A stretch of 14,394 bases of DNA from Syntrophaceae bacterium (GTDB lineage: Bacteria; Desulfobacterota; Syntrophia; Syntrophales; Smithellaceae): positions 4,174 to 18,567 of the forward strand of contig DNYQ01000290.1 in NCBI GenBank assembly GCA_003506745.1, written 5' to 3'. This document shows, piece by piece, positions 6,872-14,394 of the stretch. The translations under genes were made by a program, and so were the position numbers. Under the pieces are notes generated by a model. It did no database searches, was not told where the DNA came from, and worked only from the letters and a program-made list of their open reading frames with translations. The first letter of the stretch is position 1, and every line of letters starts with the position of its first letter.

Positions 6872-6947
6872 GCCCACGTAGCTCAGTCGGTAGAGCACAT
6901 CCTTGGTAAGGATGAGGTCACCAGTTCAATCCTGGTCGTGGGCTCCA
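6872..6947 (+). tRNA. tRNA-Thr(GGT)
   Basis: A 76-nt cloverleaf: acceptor GCCCACG/CGTGGGC, D arm GCTC/GAGC, anticodon stem CATCC/GGATG with loop TTGGTAA giving anticodon GGT at 6905-6907 (codons ACC and ACU), T stem ACCAG/CTGGT with loop TTCAATC, encoded CCA at 6945-6947. In E. coli the corresponding thrT is followed by tufB; here rpmG follows instead. Confidence 0.97.
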
Positions 6948-6960
6948 GTTAAGGAGAGTT

Positions 6961-7110
6961 ATGAGAAATAATATCATTTTAGCTTGTACGGAATGTAAGC
7001 AGAGAAACTATACGACGACAAAAAACAAGCGCACCATGCAAAACCGCCTGGAAATGAAAAAATATTGCAAGTTTTGCCGTGGACATAAACTTCACAGGGA
7101 AACGAAGTAG
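6961..7110 (+). CDS. rpmG: Large ribosomal subunit protein bL33 (zinc-binding C+ form)
   Basis: A 49-residue bL33, normal length. It reads from an ATG preceded by AAGGAG (6951-6956) with 4 nt spacing. The protein begins [17 protein letters not shown] and has two Cys pairs, Cys9/Cys12 and Cys36/Cys39 ([10 protein letters not shown]), so it is the zinc-ribbon C+ type rather than the cysteine-less C- paralogue found in some bacteria. It starts 14 nt after tRNA-Thr(GGT) and lies 13 nt before tRNA-Trp, so it is embedded in a tRNA transcript and must be released by tRNA processing. Confidence 0.95.
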   Translation: MRNNIILACTECKQRNYTTTKNKRTMQNRLEMKKYCKFCRGHKLHRETK

Positions 7111-7123
7111 TTAAATTTAAGAC

Positions 7124-7200
7124 AGGCCAGTAGCTCTAATGGATAGAGCGCCGGACTCCAAATCCGGATGCTGGGGGTTCAAGTCCCTCCTGGCCTGCCA
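7124..7200 (+). tRNA. tRNA-Trp(CCA)
   Basis: A 77-nt cloverleaf: acceptor AGGCCAG/CTGGCCT, D arm GCTC/GAGC, anticodon stem CCGGA/TCCGG with loop CTCCAAA giving anticodon CCA at 7158-7160, T stem GGGGG/CCCTC with loop TTCAAGT, discriminator G and encoded CCA at 7198-7200. It sits between rpmG and secE, as is common in proteobacteria. Confidence 0.97.
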
Positions 7201-7227
7201 GTTTTTCCCGAAAAAAAGGCCGACGAT

Positions 7228-7431
7228 ATGGAAAAAATCAAGTTCTTGATGGATAAGGCGGTACAGTTTCTCACGCAGGCAAAGGCGGAGTTGAAAAAGG
7301 TCACCTGGCCGACCCGGAAGCAAACGCTGGCTTCCACCGGGGTGGTGATGGTGATTGTTGCGGTCATGGCCCTTTATCTGGGCATTATTGACCTGATTCT
7401 CGCAAAATTAGTCAAAATCATTTTAGGTTAA
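7228..7431 (+). CDS. secE: Preprotein translocase subunit SecE
   Basis: A 67-residue short-form SecE with one membrane segment, the essential clamp of the SecYEG channel in the inner membrane. The amphipathic helix and hinge motif AELKKVTWPTRKQTLAST is followed by a hydrophobic stretch of about 20 residues (VVMVIVAVMALYLGIIDLIL). I choose ATG 7228 because AAAGG (7215-7219) lies 8 nt upstream; an earlier in-frame GTG-type start would lie inside tRNA-Trp. E. coli SecE has two additional N-terminal membrane helices, absent here as in most bacteria. The nusG start is only 4 nt after the stop codon. Confidence 0.93.
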   Translation: MEKIKFLMDKAVQFLTQAKAELKKVTWPTRKQTLASTGVVMVIVAVMALYLGIIDLILAKLVKIILG

Positions 7432-7435
7432 CTTC

Positions 7436-7969
7436 ATGGCTTTTAAATGGTACGTCGTACATACTTATTCGGGATTTGAGAATAAGGTCAAACTGAGCCT
7501 TCAGGAAAGAATTGAACTGGCCGGCGCACAGGCCTATTTTTCAGACATTCTGATTCCTGAAGAAGATGTTGTGGAGTTGATTTCGGGAGAGAAGAAAACA
7601 TCCAAACGCAAATTTTTTCCGGGTTATATTCTGGTGCGGATGGAGATGAGCGATGAAAACTGGCATATCGTCAAAAATACGCCCAAAGTAACCGGTTTTA
7701 TCGGCAGCAAGGATAAGCCCTCTCCCATTCCGGATAAAGACGTTGAGAACCTGAAGGTCAGAATCGACGAAGGGACGCTGAAACCGAAACCCAAATTCAA
7801 GTTTGACGTCGGCGATCATGTTAAAATTATTGACGGCCCGTTCACCAACTTTGACGGGGTCATCGATGAAGTCCGGCCGGAAAAAAGCAAGCTGAGGGTG
7901 ATTGTCAGTATCTTCGGCCGTCCGACGCCGGTGGAGCTGGATTTCATCCAGGTTACGCAGGGACAATAA
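7436..7969 (+). CDS. nusG: Transcription termination/antitermination factor NusG
   Basis: A 177-residue NusG. The N-terminal NGN domain that binds the RNA polymerase clamp covers about residues 1-115, with [15 protein letters not shown] at the start, [12 protein letters not shown] and [11 protein letters not shown]. The C-terminal KOW domain (about 122-177) shows [19 protein letters not shown] and ends in LDFIQVTQ; by family this domain binds Rho or ribosomal protein uS10. The start ATG is 4 nt after the secE stop, so translation is probably coupled. It is followed by a 62-nt gap before rplK without a clear promoter. Confidence 0.96.
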   Translation: MAFKWYVVHTYSGFENKVKLSLQERIELAGAQAYFSDILIPEEDVVELISGEKKTSKRKFFPGYILVRMEMSDENWHIVKNTPKVTGFIGSKDKPSPIPDKDVENLKVRIDEGTLKPKPKFKFDVGDHVKIIDGPFTNFDGVIDEVRPEKSKLRVIVSIFGRPTPVELDFIQVTQGQ

Positions 7970-8031
7970 GGGATGATTGATTTCGAGGCGCAGGGTTAAG
8001 GCCTAAAAAAATTTAAGATCAGGTGATGGTT

Positions 8032-8457
8032 ATGGCAAAAAAAATTATTGCGAATATTAAATTACAGATTAAGGCGGGAAAGGCGACCCCGTCGCCCCCG
8101 ATCGGACCGGCGCTCGGCCAGCATGGCGTCAATATCATGGAGTTTTGCAAGGCTTACAACGCGATGACGCAAAGCCAGGAAGGCATGATTGTTCCGGTGG
8201 TGATTACGGTTTACGCGGACCGCTCCTTTACGTTTATCACCAAAACGCCGCCGGCTTCCGTGCTGCTCAAACAGGCGGCCAAGGTTGCCAAGGGCGCCGC
8301 GGATCCCAAAAGGGAAAAAGTGGGGACCGTTACGGCCAAGCAGGTTCAGGAGATTGCGACATTGAAATTCAATGATTTGAACGCCGTCGATATGGAAGGC
8401 GCAGTCAAGATTATTGCCGGTACGGCAAGGTCAATGGGAATAGAAATAGCAGGTTAA
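8032..8457 (+). CDS. rplK: Large ribosomal subunit protein uL11
   Basis: A 141-residue uL11, the standard length. It contains the signature region [20 protein letters not shown] in the N-terminal domain that contacts thiostrepton-type antibiotics and elongation factors, and a C-terminal 23S rRNA-binding domain with [15 protein letters not shown] and the closing [10 protein letters not shown]. The start ATG 8032 is chosen because AGGTG (8021-8025) gives a correctly spaced ribosome binding site and the protein then begins with the usual MAKK. In-frame GTG 8023 and ATG 8026 overlap that site. Confidence 0.97.
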   Translation: MAKKIIANIKLQIKAGKATPSPPIGPALGQHGVNIMEFCKAYNAMTQSQEGMIVPVVITVYADRSFTFITKTPPASVLLKQAAKVAKGAADPKREKVGTVTAKQVQEIATLKFNDLNAVDMEGAVKIIAGTARSMGIEIAG

Positions 8458-8475
8458 TCAAGGCGAGGTTTTATC

Positions 8476-9177
8476 ATGTTAAGACGAGGCAAGCGCATCA
8501 TCGCGGCAAAGCAAAAGGTTGAGCCGACCAAGCGTTATACGCTGAAAGAGGCTACGGAAATGATTGTATCGATGGCGGGGGTTAAATTTGACGAGACGGT
8601 GGATGCCGCGGTCCGTTTAGGCGTCAATCCGGCCCATGCCGATCAAATGGTTCGGGGCAGTGTCGTCCTTCCCAACGGTCTGGGTAAAACCGTTCGCGTG
8701 CTGGTTTTTGCCAAGGGCGATAAAGAAAAAGAAGCCCTGGATGCCGGGGCGGATTTGGTCGGCAATGATGAAATCATTGAAAAGATCAAAGGCGGCTGGC
8801 TGGAATTTGACCGTGTGATCGCCACGCCGGATATGATGGGAGCCGTGGGCAAGATTGCGAAGATCCTGGGCCCGCGCGGTTTGATGCCCAATCCTAAAGT
8901 GGGGACGGTCACGTTTGATATTGCCAATGCGGTCAGGGAGCTGAAGGCCGGTAAAGTGGAATTCCGCGTGGAAAAAGCCGGCATCGTGCATTCACCGGTG
9001 GGCAAAGTTTCCTTCGGCGCTGAAAAACTTTACGAAAACGTCAATGCGCTTCTGGAAACGATTATCAAATTGAAACCCGCATCCAGCAAGGGGACGTATA
9101 TCAAGAGCATTTCGATATCCAGCACCATGGGCGCGGGGGTGAGAATCGATCCGCTGGACCTGAAGAGCGCCGGCTGA
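8476..9177 (+). CDS. rplA: Large ribosomal subunit protein uL1
   Basis: A 233-residue uL1 of normal length. Seen: the N-terminal [13 protein letters not shown], the first domain containing the [16 protein letters not shown] strand, the hinge and second domain with [14 protein letters not shown] and the hallmark [14 protein letters not shown], then the return to domain I ending in [12 protein letters not shown]. By family it binds the L1 stalk of 23S rRNA and represses its own mRNA in many bacteria. GAGG (8465-8468) is 7 nt before the start; the gap from rplK is 18 nt, consistent with coupled expression. Confidence 0.97.
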   Translation: MLRRGKRIIAAKQKVEPTKRYTLKEATEMIVSMAGVKFDETVDAAVRLGVNPAHADQMVRGSVVLPNGLGKTVRVLVFAKGDKEKEALDAGADLVGNDEIIEKIKGGWLEFDRVIATPDMMGAVGKIAKILGPRGLMPNPKVGTVTFDIANAVRELKAGKVEFRVEKAGIVHSPVGKVSFGAEKLYENVNALLETIIKLKPASSKGTYIKSISISSTMGAGVRIDPLDLKSAG

Positions 9178-9194
9178 AATCATGAAGTCGAATA

Positions 9195-9229
9195 CGCGAA
9201 GGACGCTTATCCATAAAGCATCTTTCGCG
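9195..9229 (+). repeat. Stable hairpin just after rplA
   Basis: Inverted repeat with arms 9195-9208 and 9216-9229 (CGCGAAGGACGCTT against AAGCATCTTTCGCG), 14 positions with one G-U pair and one C-A mismatch, and a 7-nt loop. No run of U follows, so it is not a standard intrinsic terminator. It may mark the end of the rplKA message or an RNase processing site. Role is inference. Confidence 0.55.
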
Positions 9230-9250
9230 CGTGAGTGAAAGTTTTAAAAA

Positions 9251-9413
9251 GGTCGAAGACAGCAGGTACGGAAGTTTAAACGGAAGCAGGCCTGCCGAGA
9301 CGCGTAGAGTAAAAAATACTCGATGTTTCGAGGCAATCATTTTTCCGGGAAACGGGGATCCGGCATGAAGGATCAACCGTTTTCCATTCCGGGTGTGGCT
9401 AGAGTCTTCGGCC
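9251..9413 (+). promoter_or_regulatory. L10-type autoregulatory leader of rplJ-rplL
   Basis: The 271-nt gap between rplA and rplJ holds the conserved core of the ribosomal protein L10 leader: GACAGCAGGTAC (9258-9269), an internal loop region, and GGCCTGCCGAGACG (9289-9302). GCAGG 9262-9266 pairs with CCTGC 9291-9295. By family the L10-L7/L12 complex binds this element and represses translation of rplJ-rplL. In this copy GGTCGAAGAC (9251-9260) can pair with GTCTTCGGCC (9404-9413) over 10 bp, one of them G-U, closing the whole element 19 nt before the Shine-Dalgarno sequence AAAGGAGG (9433-9440). A second strong hairpin lies inside at 9348-9385. The core match is seen; the regulation is known from the family; the closing helix is my inference. 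Confidence 0.8.
9345..9392 (+). repeat. Extended hairpin within the rplJ leader
   Basis: Arms pair in three blocks: GATCC 9357-9361 with GGATC 9370-9374; AAACGG 9350-9355 with CCGTTT 9377-9382; GG 9348-9349 with CC 9384-9385 after one bulged T. An outer CCG 9345-9347 may pair with CGG 9390-9392. It forms an arm inside the larger element closed by 9251-9260/9404-9413. It is not followed by a U-run, so it is not an intrinsic terminator. Confidence 0.5.
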
Positions 9414-9448
9414 TCAGGTAAAAATAATTTTGAAAGGAGGCTGACATA

Positions 9449-9973
9449 TTGGATCGGAGAACGAAAGAACAAATTGTATCCGAGCTTCAGGAAAAACTCA
9501 AAAAGGCCAACTTGGGTGTTTTGACCGGTTTCAACGCCATGAACGTTGAGAAAATGGAAGCTTTGAGAAACGCGTTGCGCAAGAATGATGCGGAATTAAA
9601 AGTCGTCAAAAACACGCTGTTGGGCATTGCCTCGAGGGACACGGGGTTTTCCGTTTTGGCGGACCATTTTAAATATCCCATCGCCGTTGTCTTGAGCTAT
9701 AAAGACCCTGTGGCGCCGACGAAAGCGCTGATGGAATTTGCCAAGAAGAATCCTGAGCTGGAAATCAAAATCGGCGTGCTGGACGGCAAGCTGCTTTCCA
9801 AGCCGGAGCTTATCGCTTTGGCCGAATTACCCAGCCGGGAGGTTCTGCTGGGGAAACTGGTTTCCGTGATGGCGGCAGTGCCGACGTCGCTGGTCACCGT
9901 TTTGAGCGCGGTTCCGAGAAGCTTGGTGCAAGTGCTCAATGCCTATAGCGAGAAGAAAAAAACTTTAAACTAA
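9449..9973 (+). CDS. rplJ: Large ribosomal subunit protein uL10
   Basis: A 174-residue uL10, the stalk base protein that anchors L7/L12 dimers on 23S rRNA. The N-terminal rRNA-binding domain shows the usual [15 protein letters not shown] and the [22 protein letters not shown] region; the C-terminal helix (about 150-172, [15 protein letters not shown]) is the L7/L12-binding spine. It starts at TTG 9449, chosen because a very strong AAAGGAGG (9433-9440) lies 8 nt upstream and no in-frame ATG fits the family N-terminus. The weak start codon with a strong ribosome binding site fits a gene under translational control by the L10 leader just upstream. Confidence 0.95.
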   Translation: MDRRTKEQIVSELQEKLKKANLGVLTGFNAMNVEKMEALRNALRKNDAELKVVKNTLLGIASRDTGFSVLADHFKYPIAVVLSYKDPVAPTKALMEFAKKNPELEIKIGVLDGKLLSKPELIALAELPSREVLLGKLVSVMAAVPTSLVTVLSAVPRSLVQVLNAYSEKKKTLN

Positions 9974-9998
9974 AACCATACGAAAGAGGAATAGAAAA

Positions 9999-10385
9999 AT
10001 GGCTGATCAAATAACAAAAGAAGATGTTATCAAATTTATTGAAAATATGACCGTGCTGGAGCTTTCCCAACTGGTGAAGGACCTGGAAGAAAAATTCGGC
10101 GTGTCCGCCGCCGCTCCGATGATGGCCGCTGTTGCGGCTCCGGGCGCAGCGCCTGCCGCCGCCGCCGAAGAGCAGACGGAGTTCACTCCCACCCTCACCG
10201 GTTTTGGCGCTGAAAAGATTCAGGTCATTAAAGTGGTTCGCGCGATTACCGGACTGGGCCTGAAAGAAGCCAAAGATCTGGTGGAAGGCGTGCCCAAGGC
10301 GATTAAAGAAGGCGTTTCCAAAGACGAAGCAGCTGAAATCAAAAAGAAAATTGAAGAAGTGGGCGGAACTGTCGAGATTAAATAA
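9999..10385 (+). CDS. rplL: Large ribosomal subunit protein bL12 (L7/L12)
   Basis: A 128-residue bL12. The N-terminal dimerisation domain (about 1-33, [21 protein letters not shown]) is followed by an Ala/Pro-rich flexible hinge (about 36-56) and the C-terminal domain that recruits translation GTPases (about 60-128), with [28 protein letters not shown] and the closing GGTVEIK. AGAGGA (9985-9990) gives an 8-nt spacing to the ATG. The gap from rplJ is 25 nt. Confidence 0.97.
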   Translation: MADQITKEDVIKFIENMTVLELSQLVKDLEEKFGVSAAAPMMAAVAAPGAAPAAAAEEQTEFTPTLTGFGAEKIQVIKVVRAITGLGLKEAKDLVEGVPKAIKEGVSKDEAAEIKKKIEEVGGTVEIK

Positions 10386-10420
10386 CCTAATCTCCACTAA
10401 ACCATTTTATTAAGGATACT

Positions 10421-14394
<3,974 letters not shown>

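Noticed and set aside
7168..7227. An upstream GTG-type start would extend secE into tRNA-Trp.
   Set aside because: It lies inside the mature tRNA, lacks a ribosome binding site, and the added residues do not resemble SecE. ATG 7228 has AAAGG at the right spacing.
9182..9238. An 18-codon open frame in the rplJ leader that covers the hairpin at 9195-9229, as a possible leader peptide.
   Set aside because: No ribosome binding site is visible and its sequence shows no attenuation-type codon run. It most likely arises by chance.

Overview
The window looks like core chromosome from a Gram-negative bacterium, most likely a deltaproteobacterium (Desulfobacterota; a Syntrophus/Smithella-type relative is my best guess). 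This is judged from the style of the RpoB, NusG and ribosomal proteins and from the proteobacterial tRNA order Thr-Tyr-Gly-Thr ahead of the secE-nusG-rplKAJL-rpoB block. The assignment is inference; no database search was run. I see no mobile element, CRISPR array, integrase or phage gene.

Region 1 (1-2584): the 3' part of rlmB (23S rRNA 2'-O-methyltransferase), then pilC, a type IV pilus platform protein, behind a good sigma70-type promoter. A lone tRNA-Pro(CGG) follows on the minus strand, then a small zinc-ribbon-like DUF1178 gene.

Region 2 (2681-6392): a compact, probably co-transcribed trio. The first gene is a 770-residue fusion of cysteine synthase (CysK) to cysteinyl-tRNA synthetase (CysS). 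It is followed by a MEMO1-like protein (AmrB) and an AMMECR1-like protein (AmrA), the B and A members of the AmmeMemoRadiSam set. The radical SAM partner is not in the window. This is the most unusual part.

Region 3 (6393-7431): a promoter region, then tRNA-Thr(TGT), tRNA-Tyr(GTA), tRNA-Gly(TCC) and tRNA-Thr(GGT), then rpmG, tRNA-Trp(CCA) and secE. All tRNAs encode CCA. The tuf gene that follows this tRNA set in E. coli is missing; rpmG begins 14 nt after the last tRNA.

Region 4 (7436-14394): nusG, rplK, rplA, a 271-nt leader with an L10-type autoregulatory RNA, rplJ, rplL and rpoB. rpoB is open at the window end, lacking roughly the last 45-50 codons. These genes supply the transcription elongation factor, the L11/L1 and L10-L7/L12 stalk proteins, and the RNA polymerase beta subunit.

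The window is thus mostly translation and transcription machinery. A cysteine-supply and charging enzyme and a poorly understood redox/metal-type pair sit beside it. The presence of rlmB and cysS upstream of rpmG-secE-nusG recalls the Bacillus subtilis order, suggesting the fusion occupies the ancestral cysS position.
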